A DNA stretch of 64,000 nt from Tahibacter amnicola (GTDB taxonomy: Bacteria > Pseudomonadota > Gammaproteobacteria > Xanthomonadales > Rhodanobacteraceae). Positions 18,212 to 27,471 of the stretch are shown here, piece after piece. The stretch lies in contig NZ_CP104694.1 of the NCBI RefSeq assembly GCF_025398735.1, forward strand, positions 5,669,465-5,733,464, in the 5' to 3' direction. Under the pieces are notes generated by a model that had not been told where the DNA came from, ran no database searches, and saw only the letters and a program-made list of their open reading frames with translations. Each line of letters starts with the position of its first letter. The first letter of the stretch is position 1. The translations under genes and the position numbers were made by a program.

Positions 18212-19913
18212 CCGCGTGTTGCGCTCGTATCTCAAGCGCACGCTGGCGGCAGACAGCCTGAGAATGATCGAGCAGGACCTGCACTGGCTCGGCGAGCACG
18301 CGGCCGTGGCCTGGCAACGCGAACTGCGCCGCTCGCGCAGCGAGCCCGTCCATACGCCCTGGGATCCGACCGGCACGCGTGTCGACCGGATCGAGCTGAC
18401 GCCGGCATGGCAGGAGTCGCGCACCATCGCCGCCGAGCGCGGACTGGTCGCCGCCGCCTACGGCAGCCCGCTGGGTGACCAGGGCCGCGTACACCAGTTT
18501 GCAATGGTCTACCTGCACCACGTCGCGAGCGCGATCTTCACCTGCCCGCTGGCCATGACCGACGGTGCGGCCACCTGCCTGACCGCCTCGGGCAACAAGC
18601 GCCTGATCGAACGCGCACTGCCGCATTACCTGTCGCGTGACCCGGCGACGTTCTGGATCTCCGGTCAATGGATGACCGAAACCACGGGCGGCTCCGACGT
18701 CTCCGCCACGGAGACCCTGGCGCGTGCGGATGAACACGGCCGTTGGCGCCTGTACGGACGCAAGTGGTTCACCTCGGCCGTCCACGCCGATACCGCCCTG
18801 GCGCTGGCCCGCCCGGAGGGCGCAGGGCCCGGCGCCGACGCGCTGGCGCTGTTCTATCTCGAACCGCGCCGGCCCGATGGCCTCTGGCGCGACATCGAGA
18901 TTCATCGCCTGAAGCCCAAGCTCGGCACCCGCGAACTGCCCAGCGCCGAAACGCAGCTCAAGGGTGCACCGGCCGAGCCGGTGGGCGATCTCGCCCATGG
19001 CGTGCGCTCGATCGCGCCGATGCTCAACATCACGCGATGCTGGAACGCTGTCTGCGCGATTGCCACCATGCGCCGCGGCATCGCGCTCGCGCGCGACTAC
19101 GCCAACCGGCGTGTGGTGTTCGGCCGTCCGCTGGCCGAGCAGCCGCTGCACCAGGAGACCCTGGCCAACCTGCAGGCCGAGTTCGAGGCCGCGTTCCACC
19201 TGGTGTTCTACACCGCGGAACGGCTTGGCCAGGTGCAGGCGGGCACCGCGGCCCCGGCCCAGGTGCCGCTGCTGCGGCTGCTGACGCCGCTGGTGAAGCT
19301 GTGGACCGGCAAGCTCGCCGTGGCCATCAGCTCCGAGGTGCTCGAATGCTTCGGCGGCGCCGGCTATATCGAGGACACCGGTCTCCCCGCGCTCCTGCGC
19401 GATGCGCAGGTGCTGCCGATCTGGGAGGGCACGACGAATGTGCTTTCCCTCGACACACTGCGCGCCCTGCGCGGCGGCGCGGCGCTGGACGCCTGGCAGG
19501 AGGCGCAACAGGCGCTGCTGGCCGAGGCCGAGGCATCGCCCGGGCTGGCCGCCGCTGTCCGCGCCGTCCGCGACGACAGCCAGTGGCTGCTGCAATGGCT
19601 GCAGAGCCATGCGCCCGATTCGCCGGGCCTGGAGTCAGGTGCCCGCGAGCTGGCCCTGGGACTGGCCCGGTGCCTAGCCGCCAGCGCGTTGCTGCGCCAT
19701 GCGGCCTGGTCGCTACGGGTGGAAGGCGATCCGCGCGCGGCCGCCGCCGCGCGACGCTTCGTCGCCGGAGGGCTGGTGCGGCTCGTCGAAAAACACGGTG
19801 ACGACGCCCGTATCCTGGCGCACGATGTCGCGTGAACAAGCGTCATGAGTGCCAGCGCGGCCGATCGGGTAAGCTCCCGGCCCGCCAGCGCCATCGCAGT
19901 GAGGAATCCGTCC

Positions 19914-20399
19914 ATGCAGCACCTGACCATCGTTACCACCGGCGGCACCATCGACAAGATCTATTTCGACGACAAGTCGGAATACCAGATCGGTGCGCCG
20001 CAAATCGGTGACATCCTCGAGCAGCTGGGTGCTGCCTTCGCCTTCGACGTGATTCCCATCCTGCGCAAGGACAGCCTTCACATCACCGACGATGATCGCG
20101 AACTGATCCGCCGCACGATTGCCCAGCAGCCGCACCGGCATGTCCTGGTGACCCACGGCACGGACACGATGGTGGAAACCGCCCAGGTACTCATGACGAT
20201 CCCGGACAAGGTCATCGTCATGACCGGCGCACTCAATCCCGCGCGCTTCCAGGGCTCGGACGCGGTATTCAACATCGGTTGCGCGGTCGGTGCACTGCAA
20301 GCGCTGGACAACGGCGTCTATATCGCCATGAACGGCCGGGTGTGGGATCCGCGCACCGTAAAGAAAAACCGCGCGGCCAACCGCTTCGAAGCCATGTAA
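19914..20399 (+). CDS. One-domain asparaginase homologue
   Basis: 161 residues matching only the N-terminal domain of L-asparaginases: the nucleophile motif IVTTGGTIDK, the second catalytic block LVTHGTDTM and VIVMTGALNPARFQGSDA. Asparaginases are about 330 residues and complete the active site with a C-terminal domain, absent here. The frame ends cleanly and no decayed C-terminal half follows. Similar stand-alone proteins are annotated as asparaginase-domain proteins; activity is unproven. The ATG at 19914 has GTGAGGA 8 bases upstream; the upstream in-frame extension from 19845 looks non-coding. Confidence 0.82.
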   Translation: MQHLTIVTTGGTIDKIYFDDKSEYQIGAPQIGDILEQLGAAFAFDVIPILRKDSLHITDDDRELIRRTIAQQPHRHVLVTHGTDTMVETAQVLMTIPDKVIVMTGALNPARFQGSDAVFNIGCAVGALQALDNGVYIAMNGRVWDPRTVKKNRAANRFEAM

Positions 20400-20445
20400 G
20401 GCCTCCGCGGCGCTGCACACGACCTGCCGCACCATTGCGCGCGCA

Positions 20446-20483
20446 CAACAAATAAGCCCCCGTCCGCCAGGGCGGACAGGGGC
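20446..20483 (-). terminator. Rho-independent-type terminator at the end of the candidate RNA
   Basis: On the minus strand a hairpin (GCCCC, mismatch, GTCCGC, CCTG loop, GCGGAC, GGGGC; 20483-20456) is followed by TTATTTGTTG. The trailing T-rich bases lie only on the minus-strand side, which fixes the direction. Confidence 0.65.
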
Positions 20484-20700
20484 CTCTTCCGTTACGGCCG
20501 CCGGTCCGCAAGAACCGGCGACAGTCGCGGCGATGGCTGTAACGGAACGCCATGCCGATCCGGTTAGAAACACGACCGGAGTCGTGCTCTGCCCGGGCTC
20601 CTCCCCTCCGAGGACGGTCCGGGGTGCCGCCGTTTCCGGCGTCACCCGCGTGTCAGTCAGTCCCTTGAAGCGGAGCGGCGCTTCCTGCGCCGCTCCCAAT
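20446..20700 (-). ncRNA. Candidate structured RNA or structured 3' UTR downstream of the protease
   Basis: Read on the minus strand, this interval forms a chain of hairpins. In order: a perfect 10-bp stem with AGGAA loop (20696-20672); an 11-bp-type stem capped by GAAA (GCCG-GAAA-CGGC, extended by GGGTG/CACCC) near 20648-20619; a 6-bp stem capped by UCCG (20585-20570); a 9-bp long-range stem (GTTCCGTTAC with GTAACGGAA, 20547-20487) enclosing a 7-bp CGCCGGT/ACCGGCG hairpin; and a GC-rich terminator. GAAA and C(UCCG)G are stable RNA tetraloops only in this orientation. The strand has 12 GGA triplets against 5 on the other. No conserved RNase P, 6S, tmRNA or SRP motif is seen. Confidence 0.5.
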
Positions 20701-20715
20701 TACCACATTTCGCGA

Positions 20716-20737
20716 CTGATCAAAATGGCTTGATCAG
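20716..20737 (-). repeat. Perfect 8-bp inverted repeat just after the protease stop
   Basis: CTGATCAA and TTGATCAG (20716-20723 and 20730-20737) flank a 6-base loop, 24 bases beyond the protease stop. The 8-mer ATGGCTTG is also repeated directly at 20725 and 20753. It could be a transcript-end stabilising hairpin or a protein site. Confidence 0.5.
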
Positions 20738-20760
20738 CTTCCGGCGATCAGCATGGCTTG

Positions 20761-23142
20761 TCAGAACTGGATCGACCAGTCGTCGATGCGGCCGGCATCA
20801 CTGGAGTACAGGTCAGTCACGCGCAGCTGCCAGGTGCCGTTCTTCGGCGCGGCCGAGGCGTTGACCGTGTAGGTCGCACGCACGTCGTCCGCGCTGTCGC
20901 TGGAGCTGCCGCTCTTCAGACGGGTCGAGGTACCGTTGGGCGCGACCAGGTCGATCTGCACGTCACCGCGCCACGGGTGGACGATGTTCACCGTCACCTT
21001 GGTCGTCGTGGACGCGTTGCCGCTCTGGCCCGACACCGTTATGGGGCTGTTGACCGTGCCCGGATCCGGGATGTTGTAGTCCGTCGTGTTGCTGAAGGTG
21101 CCGCCGCCACCCGTGGTGTAGCTGCCCTTGAGCGTCACACCCGAGAACGCGCTGTAGGCCCGCAGCTTGACGTAGTACGTACCCGCCTGCGCCGTGGCAA
21201 TGGTGCAGGTTTCCGTATTGCCGTTGACATACGGACGGCAGTCGTAAGTGGAGGTCGTCGGGGCCGAGCCGAACCTGACATACATGTCGGCGTCACCGGT
21301 GCCGCCGGAGCTTTCGAACTTGAGGTTCGTCGCGCCAGCCGGAACGTTCATGGTGTAGGTCAGCTCGACGCCAGCGGCAGCCGACAGGTTCGACACCGCG
21401 ACACCGTTCTGCAGCACGTTCGGCGGCGTGGTGCCGACGGTGACGGACTGGGTCCTGGTGTTCGTGGCGCCACCGTTGTCGGTCACCGTCAGGGTGACGG
21501 TGTAGGTGCCGGCCGAGGCGTAGGTCTTGCTCGGGTTGGTCTGGGTCGAGGTGCTGCCGTCGCCGAAATTCCAGGATCGCGAGGCAATGCTGCCGTCGCT
21601 GTCGGTGGACGAATCGGTGAAGTTCACCGTCAGGCCGCTGGTGGCGGCGCTGAAGTTGGCGACCGGCGCCTGGTTGCCGCCGCCGGTGACCGCGGCCAGG
21701 GTCTTGGTGGCGTCGATGATGCCCGTGCCGCAACCGCCCGAGCAGCTGCCCGGCAGCGGCTTGGTGTTGTTCTTGAGCAGGGTTTCGATCTGGTCCGGCG
21801 TCAACGACGCGTTCTTGGACAGCATCAGCGCGGCCAGGCCCGCCACGTGCGGTGCGGCCATCGAGGTGCCGGCATACGCGGCGTATGACTCGGCGCCCTG
21901 ACCCTGGGTGCCGGAATTGAGCGTGGACAGGATGTTCGGCGGCGTGGAGCCACCGCCACCCGGCGCCGACACGTCAATCAGTGCGCCATAGTTGGAATAG
22001 CTGGCGCGGCTGCCGGACTTGGTGGTCGCGGCCACGGCGACGACGCCGTTACAGTTGCCCGGATCGAAACCCGACACATTGGCGTTGTCGTTGCCGGCCG
22101 CGATGATCAGCACTGAATTGCGCGAGCGTGCGGAATTGATAGCCGCCTGCTCGGTCGAGGAGCAGGCGCCTTCGCCACCGAGACTGAGGTTGATGACGCG
22201 GGCCGGCGTTGCGTTGGCGGGAACGCCCGGGACGCTGCCGCCCGAAGCCCAGATAATGGCGTCGGCGATATCAGCGATGGAACCGCCGCAACGGCCGAGC
22301 ACACGGATCGGCTGCACCTTCGAATTGAAGGCCACGCCGGCGACGCCCTTGGCATTGTTGGTCAGCGCAGCCACCGTGCCGGCGACATGGGTACCGTGCC
22401 AGCTGGAGTTCGAGGACGGCGGCGCGAGCGGACCGCACGCGGAGTTGGTCCACCAGTCGCCCGGGTCGTTCGGGTTGGAATCGCGGCCGTTACCGTCCTG
22501 GGCGGTAGTGGTATCGGAGATGAAGTCGTAGCCGGCCACCGTCTGACCCGCCAGATCGCTGTGCGGGGTGATGCCGGTGTCGATCACGGCAACGACGACG
22601 CCGCTGCCGGTGGCCACGTCCCAGGCCGACTGCACGTTCATGCCGCCGACGGAATCAAACATGTCCCACTGTTCGCTGTAGCGCGTGTCGTTGGGGACGA
22701 GGAAGGCGCGGACCTTGTGGTTGGGTTCCACCTTGCTGACCGAGGCGTTCTTGGCGAATTCGACCATCACGCCTTCCATCTCGGCGGCCGTGAGGATGCC
22801 CTTGGCCACCTTCACCAACTGGCCGCCGGTTCCCAGGGCGCGCGAATAACTCAACCCGACCCCAAGTTCCTTGCCGACGCGGGCAATATCGTTGCGCGCG
22901 GCCGATTCCGCAGCAGCTGCTTCCGAAACGCTGCGCTGCATCTGGTTTTCCTGGCCGTTGTAGTAAACGATGAAGCTGTCGAACTGCTCGCCGGCAGCAC
23001 CCATGTTGAACGCGACGCGGGTCGCGTACTGGGCGCGCTCGGCGCTGGAGATGCCGGCGGCATGCGCCGTCATGACACCCAGGCCGCCAAACAGGGCAAG
23101 CGCCAGGGCGCTGCGACGAATGCCATTGTGCGAAGCTTTCAC
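20761..23142 (-). CDS. Secreted subtilisin-like serine protease (S8) with PKD, PPC and P domains
   Basis: A 793-residue preproprotein. A Sec signal peptide (residues 1-29, ending VMTAHA) is followed by a propeptide (to about residue 140). The S8 catalytic domain carries Asp188 (AVIDTGI), His249 (HGTHVAGT) and Ser427 (GTSMAAPHVAG). C-terminal to it are a PKD domain (about 484-565, WNFGDGSTS), a PPC domain (about 572-670, GTGDADMYV) and a P/proprotein-convertase domain (680-793, VNIVHPWRGDVQIDL and GRIDDWSIQF). The GTG at 23142 is chosen because a GGTGGGGG site lies upstream and the signal peptide then starts properly. A long leader with a -35/-10 pair precedes it. Confidence 0.95.
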   Translation of the reverse strand: MKASHNGIRRSALALALFGGLGVMTAHAAGISSAERAQYATRVAFNMGAAGEQFDSFIVYYNGQENQMQRSVSEAAAAESAARNDIARVGKELGVGLSYSRALGTGGQLVKVAKGILTAAEMEGVMVEFAKNASVSKVEPNHKVRAFLVPNDTRYSEQWDMFDSVGGMNVQSAWDVATGSGVVVAVIDTGITPHSDLAGQTVAGYDFISDTTTAQDGNGRDSNPNDPGDWWTNSACGPLAPPSSNSSWHGTHVAGTVAALTNNAKGVAGVAFNSKVQPIRVLGRCGGSIADIADAIIWASGGSVPGVPANATPARVINLSLGGEGACSSTEQAAINSARSRNSVLIIAAGNDNANVSGFDPGNCNGVVAVAATTKSGSRASYSNYGALIDVSAPGGGGSTPPNILSTLNSGTQGQGAESYAAYAGTSMAAPHVAGLAALMLSKNASLTPDQIETLLKNNTKPLPGSCSGGCGTGIIDATKTLAAVTGGGNQAPVANFSAATSGLTVNFTDSSTDSDGSIASRSWNFGDGSTSTQTNPSKTYASAGTYTVTLTVTDNGGATNTRTQSVTVGTTPPNVLQNGVAVSNLSAAAGVELTYTMNVPAGATNLKFESSGGTGDADMYVRFGSAPTTSTYDCRPYVNGNTETCTIATAQAGTYYVKLRAYSAFSGVTLKGSYTTGGGGTFSNTTDYNIPDPGTVNSPITVSGQSGNASTTTKVTVNIVHPWRGDVQIDLVAPNGTSTRLKSGSSSDSADDVRATYTVNASAAPKNGTWQLRVTDLYSSDAGRIDDWSIQF

Positions 23143-23369
23143 AAGTAAACCCCCACCGGAAAAAAGGAAAGATTGGTCACCCCCGGCGACCGCATGTCTT
23201 CCGCTCCGTAAGTCCCGCCGTGCACGTCCGGGCACCCTTCCCGTCCTCCCGTTCCCAACGGCGAAGCGGTGCCACTTTCGTTGTGCAACGCGCCGCGGCG
23301 TCAGTCCGACGCCGGTCCCCGGCCCGTGCGAGTCATGCCCCTGTCCCTACCTGAACAAAAAGCGCGCGG

Positions 23370-23398
23370 AAACTAGCAGTGGCACCGGTAACCGTCAA
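23370..23398 (-). promoter_or_regulatory. Candidate protease promoter
   Basis: On the minus strand TTGACG (23398-23393) and TAGTTT (23375-23370) are separated by exactly 17 bases. The -35 box matches the consensus at five of six positions and the -10 box at three. Transcription from here would give a leader of about 220 bases before the GTG start. Confidence 0.5.
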
Positions 23399-23405
23399 GG
23401 AAAGA

Positions 23406-23438
23406 GCAAAGCTAAGTGATTGATCCGTCACGCTTTGC
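23406..23438 (-). promoter_or_regulatory. Inverted repeat immediately upstream of the protease -35 box
   Basis: GCAAAGC (23406-23412) and GTGA (23416-23419) pair with TCAC (23428-23431) and GCTTTGC (23432-23438). This 11-bp dyad with a 3-base bulge ends 8 bases from the -35 box. The position suits an activator site. A GTGA-N8-TCAC core is CRP-like but two bases too wide. Confidence 0.4.
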
Positions 23439-23839
23439 GCTGCCATGCAACATATCTGTCCGGACAACTGTTGCTGAATACGAAGAGCGTCGGATGTTGC
23501 TCTTCCAAGCACCCTGCTTCGCTTTGCGGGAATTTGGACGGCACGGCGCCCGTGTCGAAATTTGACAGAAACGGACGCGACCGCGTCGCGATCGGGACAA
23601 AGCCCCGGACCGCCAAAACGAGTGGTATTCGACGTTAGTGCGACGTCAATCTGACGCCCGGTTTCCTGCCGCCAGAGAACCGACGCGTGCGTATGGACCA
23701 CTCCGGCCCGCCCACGGACAGAGGCGGCCCCCGCCGCCTGGCTGACCTGCCGGCAATCGGTATAGAAATGAAAAGGTTATCGCGGCTGTGATCCGCCGGG
23801 CCACGCCGGCGCCGCTCGTCGGCGCGTTCCGAACGCTGC

Positions 23840-24259
23840 TTACCGCCGCCCACCCAGCATGCGGACCTGGCGTGGACGACGCAGCCACAGCACCAGGGCA
23901 ACGATGCCCAGCACCAGGGTCAGATAGACGCCCGACCGCGTCAGCCGGTGCGTTGCATTCCAGGTGTCCTGGAAGATCAGCGCCATGGCGACGTCCGGAT
24001 CCTGTTTCATGCGCTCAAAGCCGGGGCTGAAGGCCGATTCGGCCCATTGCTGCCCCATGTCGCGCAGGAACGGCACCTGGTCGCCGAGACGTTCGCCCAC
24101 GAACATGTAGCTGGTTACCAGGGGCGCTTCGCGCGACGCGGACTGCACCAGTATCGGGCCGACCGTGGGCAACGTGGCCGCGCCGCCCCAAAAGATGATC
24201 TGCCAGAGGAACGCAAAGACAAACAGCAGTATGGCGATAATATGCAACTTCTTGCCCAT
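23840..24259 (-). CDS. Small two-span membrane protein, function unknown
   Basis: 139 residues with a membrane span near the N-terminus (HIIAILLFVFAFLWQIIFWG, about 5-24), an extracytoplasmic middle of about 75 residues, and a second span near residues 112-130 (VYLTLVLGIVALVLWL), then a basic tail. I recognise no family. The ATG at 24259 gives a typical basic start MGKKL; in-frame upstream codons lack a ribosome site, whereas GGAG lies about 11 bases before this ATG. It stands alone between two long non-coding gaps. Confidence 0.65.
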   Translation of the reverse strand: MGKKLHIIAILLFVFAFLWQIIFWGGAATLPTVGPILVQSASREAPLVTSYMFVGERLGDQVPFLRDMGQQWAESAFSPGFERMKQDPDVAMALIFQDTWNATHRLTRSGVYLTLVLGIVALVLWLRRPRQVRMLGGRR

Positions 24260-24732
24260 TCTCGCTTCTCCACCATTAGCCATTCGCAGGTGCCAGGGCG
24301 GCCGCATACGGCAGCGCCACAAGAATCGCCGGACACGTCCGCGTGGTCAACACACTGCAGGGCAACCGGCACCGCCAGTCGCGATCCCCCTGCGCGCGGC
24401 GCCTACGCCTGCACGTCGTCTTCACGCCCCCCGCGCGGACTGGGCCGACAGCATCCTTCGCCGGAATCCGTCCTGTTCTGTGACGCAATCAACATGGCCC
24501 GGGAACGAACTGTGATCGTAAACACGTCCGACCGACAATTGCCGGCGCATGCTGCGCCAAAAGGCGCATACTTTGCATCGTCCGAGGAAATCGTCGCGGG
24601 CCAATCGATGACGGACCATATCCACTTTGCGGTCACGATCCCGTCACGGGATCCTCTGCACCGCCCTTGCCGGCAAGGACCCGCCGGCGTTGACCGCGCG
24701 AGGGAATCTGCCAGGTGGTCGGAGGCCGCGTG
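24260..24732. other. 473-base non-coding gap before the FimX-like gene
   Basis: No supported gene. It holds a CRP/Clp-like dyad at 24511-24526 and a compact hairpin at 24553-24568 (TGCGCC-AAAA-GGCGCA). It is probably the divergent regulatory region of the small membrane protein and the GGDEF/EAL-type gene. Confidence 0.5.
24511..24526 (+). promoter_or_regulatory. Possible CRP/Clp-type binding site
   Basis: TGTGA-TCGTAA-ACACG matches the TGTGA-N6-TCACA consensus perfectly in the left half and at three of five positions in the right half. In Xanthomonads the CRP homologue Clp responds to c-di-GMP, which would suit the gene downstream. It lies about 200 bases from that gene's start. Confidence 0.25.
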
Positions 24733-27444
24733 ATGAGCAGCCAGGGCCACGGGCACGCGGACATCCAGACGCGCAACCAGTTGCGCGACCGCTGCCTGGC
24801 ATTGGTACGCCGCTGGCAGCCCCTGGCCAGTGGCGGCTGGGACCGCAACGCCGCCCGGCAGCTGGCCGAGGAGATCGACCAGGTCGCCGACACCACGGAA
24901 CGCCTGGGTTTTGATCGCCTGAATGCGGATGCGCTGGAGCTGGCGGCCTACCTGTGTTCATTCATCGACGACGCGCTGGTGCCAACGCCGCGGGACCTGG
25001 CCCGCCTGGCCGACATGGTCAACGCGCTCGGCAACGACCTGACCGACCTGTCGGCGACGGAAACGGCCGCCGTCCATACCCTGCCCAGCGCCAGCGCACG
25101 CATCAGCACCGAGATTCCCGTCGTCCGTGATCCGGCGCCGCGCGCCGCCATGGAACCGGCACCGGCACCGAAGGCGCCGGATCCAATAGTGGCCGCACCG
25201 GAACCTGCCGCGCCGCCAAAGACAGCACCGCCCCCGGTTGAATCCGTCCAGCCGGCGCCCCCGGCGGCTCCGCCTGTGCCGCAGCCCGTTGCGGCGGCGG
25301 ACGTCCAAGCGGTTCCTGGCGCGCCAGCAGCACGGTCGATGCCGCGCGAACCCGCAGCCGCGCCAACGATCCTGCGCGACAAGCTCACCCGGCTGCCGCG
25401 CGCGGTTGCCCTGCTTGGCGTCGACGACACTCTCGCGCCGGGACTGGTCAGCGCGCTCGGCGAACGCGGATTCGACGTGCGCCAGCACGCTGATCCGGAA
25501 CAGTTGCTCGAATTCCTCACCGGGTCAGTACCCGGCGCCCTGATCCTCGACGCGCGTCGTCTACGGGTCTATTCGCGGGTGCGCGCCATCTATGACCAGC
25601 TGGCAGCGTCGGGTGAAGCCCTGCCCAGCCTGATCGTCGTCTCGCCCGACAGCGACCTCGGTCATCGCCTGCTGGCCATGCGCGCCGGTGCTGCCGCCTA
25701 TTTCCAGACGCCGGTCGACAGCCTGCGCGTGCTGTCCAAACTCGACGAACTACTGGCGCATACGGCCGAGCCCGCCTGGCGGGTGTTGCTGGTGGATCCG
25801 GATCGCACCCATGCCGTCGAAGCAGCACGGGCCCTGGCCGAGCGCGGCATGACCGCGCGCCTGGTCCCCAACGGGCAGGCGACGCTCGCCGCCCTGGGCG
25901 AATTCCGGCCGGATGTCGTCGTGATCGACCTGGCCCTGCCGGATGTGCGGGGCATCGATCTCACCCAGATGATCCGGCACCAGCCCGAGTACGCGGCCGT
26001 TCCCATCATCCTGGCCGCTGACGCAGCCGACGTGAATCTGCGCTTTGACGCCATTGCGGCCGGCGGCGACGAATTCCTGATCAAGCCGCTCAAGACGCGG
26101 CACCTGCTCAGTGCCGTCACCTCGCGTGTGCGCCGTGCGCACTGGCTGCGCGAGGTTATCGGCAACCCGGATGGCCGTGACAGTCGTACGGGTCTGTATT
26201 CGCGGGCGGTGCTGATCGACAAGCTCAGCGCGGCGTTGGGGGATCGATCGGCGGCACTGCTGACCATCGCGCTGGACAAGGCACAGGACCTGCGCGAGAA
26301 GATCGGCCTGGCCGGACTGGCCGCGCTCGATGCCCATGTCGGCAACCTGCTCCGTGCCCAGCTCGATGACCTGGACCTGCCGGCGCAGTACCACGACTTC
26401 CACTATCTCGTCATGCTGCATCGGCGTTCGCGCAGCGATATCACCGGCGCCGCCGAACGCATCCGTTACGCGCTGGCAACGCAGCCCTTCTCGTTCCAGG
26501 GCCAGAATTTCAACCTGTCCGGCAGCATCGGCATGGCCCTGCTCGGTGGCGAGCATGCCAGCGTCGACGAGGTGGTGACCAATGCGGAAGCCGCGCAACT
26601 GGCGGCGGCCCACCTGGGTGGCAACCGCGTGCTGTGGTTTGAGGCGAAGGAGGCAGCGCTGCTGCCGTCCGATCCGATCCTCGCCGTCCGCGCGGTACTC
26701 AGCCGGCCGCTGACGCCCGAGCAGACCGTCTTCGAGTTCCAGCCCATCGTCCCCCTTGCGGGCAAGCTGACCGGCCAGTTCCAGCTCGGCTTCAAGGTGA
26801 AGAGCACGCAGCAGGCCGGCGCCACGGTTGCCTATGCTGATCTGGCGCCCGTTGCGGCCGAATGCGGACAACTCACCACGCTCGACCGCTGGCTGCTGGA
26901 GCGCTCTCTCACGGTGCGTGAAGAACAGCTCAAGCGCGGCCGGCAGCTGCGCCTGTTCGTGCCCCAGTCGGTCGCGACGCTGCTCGACCCGGATATCCCG
27001 TACTGGTTGGCGCGCGAGTTCAAGGAACGGCACCTGTCGGGTACCGGACTCACCCTGGAACTGCCGTGCTCGGAGCTCATCGACGCCGGCGCCCGCGCGG
27101 GCGAACGGCTGAAATTCCTGCACCAGAACGGCGTGCGCGTCTGCCTGGTGGATTTCGGGCGCGACTGGGCCGCCGTGCATGCGCTGAAGAACCTGACAGT
27201 GGATTTCGTGCGCCTGTCGCCCGCCCTGGTGGAAGACCTCGGCACGGCCAAATCCGTGAGCGACACCTTGCTGACCTTGATCCGCAAGGCGCACGCCTCG
27301 GGGTGCGCGGTGATTGCGCCGGAGGTCGATTCCATCAACCGTGCCCACCTGCTGCTGCGGCTGGGCGTGGACTACGGCGTCGGCCCGGCCTTCGCGCGGG
27401 CGTCTTCGCAGCCGGAATTCGACTTCGGCCGTCCGCTCTGGTGA
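24733..27444 (+). CDS. FimX-like protein with two receiver-like domains and degenerate GGDEF and EAL domains
   Basis: 903 residues. An N-terminal helical part (1-110, HPt-like at most) and a Pro/Ala-rich linker (115-215) lead to two receiver-like domains (about 225-340 with Asp273; 346-466 with Asp399 in VVIDLALPDVRG). A GGDEF-like domain (about 480-632) has YHDFHY where GG(D/E)EF should be. A C-terminal EAL-like domain (about 656-903) has LGFKV in place of EALLR and DFGRDWAAV in place of DDFGTGYSS. Both enzyme sites look lost, so it is probably a c-di-GMP receptor or scaffold, as FimX is in type IV pilus control. The ATG at 24733 has GGAGG 7 bases upstream. Confidence 0.85.
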   Translation: MSSQGHGHADIQTRNQLRDRCLALVRRWQPLASGGWDRNAARQLAEEIDQVADTTERLGFDRLNADALELAAYLCSFIDDALVPTPRDLARLADMVNALGNDLTDLSATETAAVHTLPSASARISTEIPVVRDPAPRAAMEPAPAPKAPDPIVAAPEPAAPPKTAPPPVESVQPAPPAAPPVPQPVAAADVQAVPGAPAARSMPREPAAAPTILRDKLTRLPRAVALLGVDDTLAPGLVSALGERGFDVRQHADPEQLLEFLTGSVPGALILDARRLRVYSRVRAIYDQLAASGEALPSLIVVSPDSDLGHRLLAMRAGAAAYFQTPVDSLRVLSKLDELLAHTAEPAWRVLLVDPDRTHAVEAARALAERGMTARLVPNGQATLAALGEFRPDVVVIDLALPDVRGIDLTQMIRHQPEYAAVPIILAADAADVNLRFDAIAAGGDEFLIKPLKTRHLLSAVTSRVRRAHWLREVIGNPDGRDSRTGLYSRAVLIDKLSAALGDRSAALLTIALDKAQDLREKIGLAGLAALDAHVGNLLRAQLDDLDLPAQYHDFHYLVMLHRRSRSDITGAAERIRYALATQPFSFQGQNFNLSGSIGMALLGGEHASVDEVVTNAEAAQLAAAHLGGNRVLWFEAKEAALLPSDPILAVRAVLSRPLTPEQTVFEFQPIVPLAGKLTGQFQLGFKVKSTQQAGATVAYADLAPVAAECGQLTTLDRWLLERSLTVREEQLKRGRQLRLFVPQSVATLLDPDIPYWLAREFKERHLSGTGLTLELPCSELIDAGARAGERLKFLHQNGVRVCLVDFGRDWAAVHALKNLTVDFVRLSPALVEDLGTAKSVSDTLLTLIRKAHASGCAVIAPEVDSINRAHLLLRLGVDYGVGPAFARASSQPEFDFGRPLW

Positions 27445-27471
27445 TTGCCTGCGCCGGTCGTGCCCGGCCGG

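Larger units (their letters stand above)
23143..23839. other. 697-base gap: protease leader and regulatory region
   Basis: No convincing gene is present; the short open frames lack a ribosome site and family features. The part nearest 23142 is a roughly 220-base protease leader. It also holds the promoter and inverted repeat described separately. Near 23809-23825 a 6-bp hairpin (GCGCCG/CGGCGC) follows the stop of the small membrane protein. The middle part (23400-23640) is less GC-rich than its surroundings. Confidence 0.6.

Noticed and set aside
20446..20700. RNase P, 6S, tmRNA or known riboswitch identity for the hairpin region
   Set aside because: No conserved motif of these classes was found by eye; it is left unassigned.
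20533..20733. 66-codon frame in the RNA-like intergenic region
   Set aside because: No ribosome site, and it overlaps multiple hairpins on the opposite strand.
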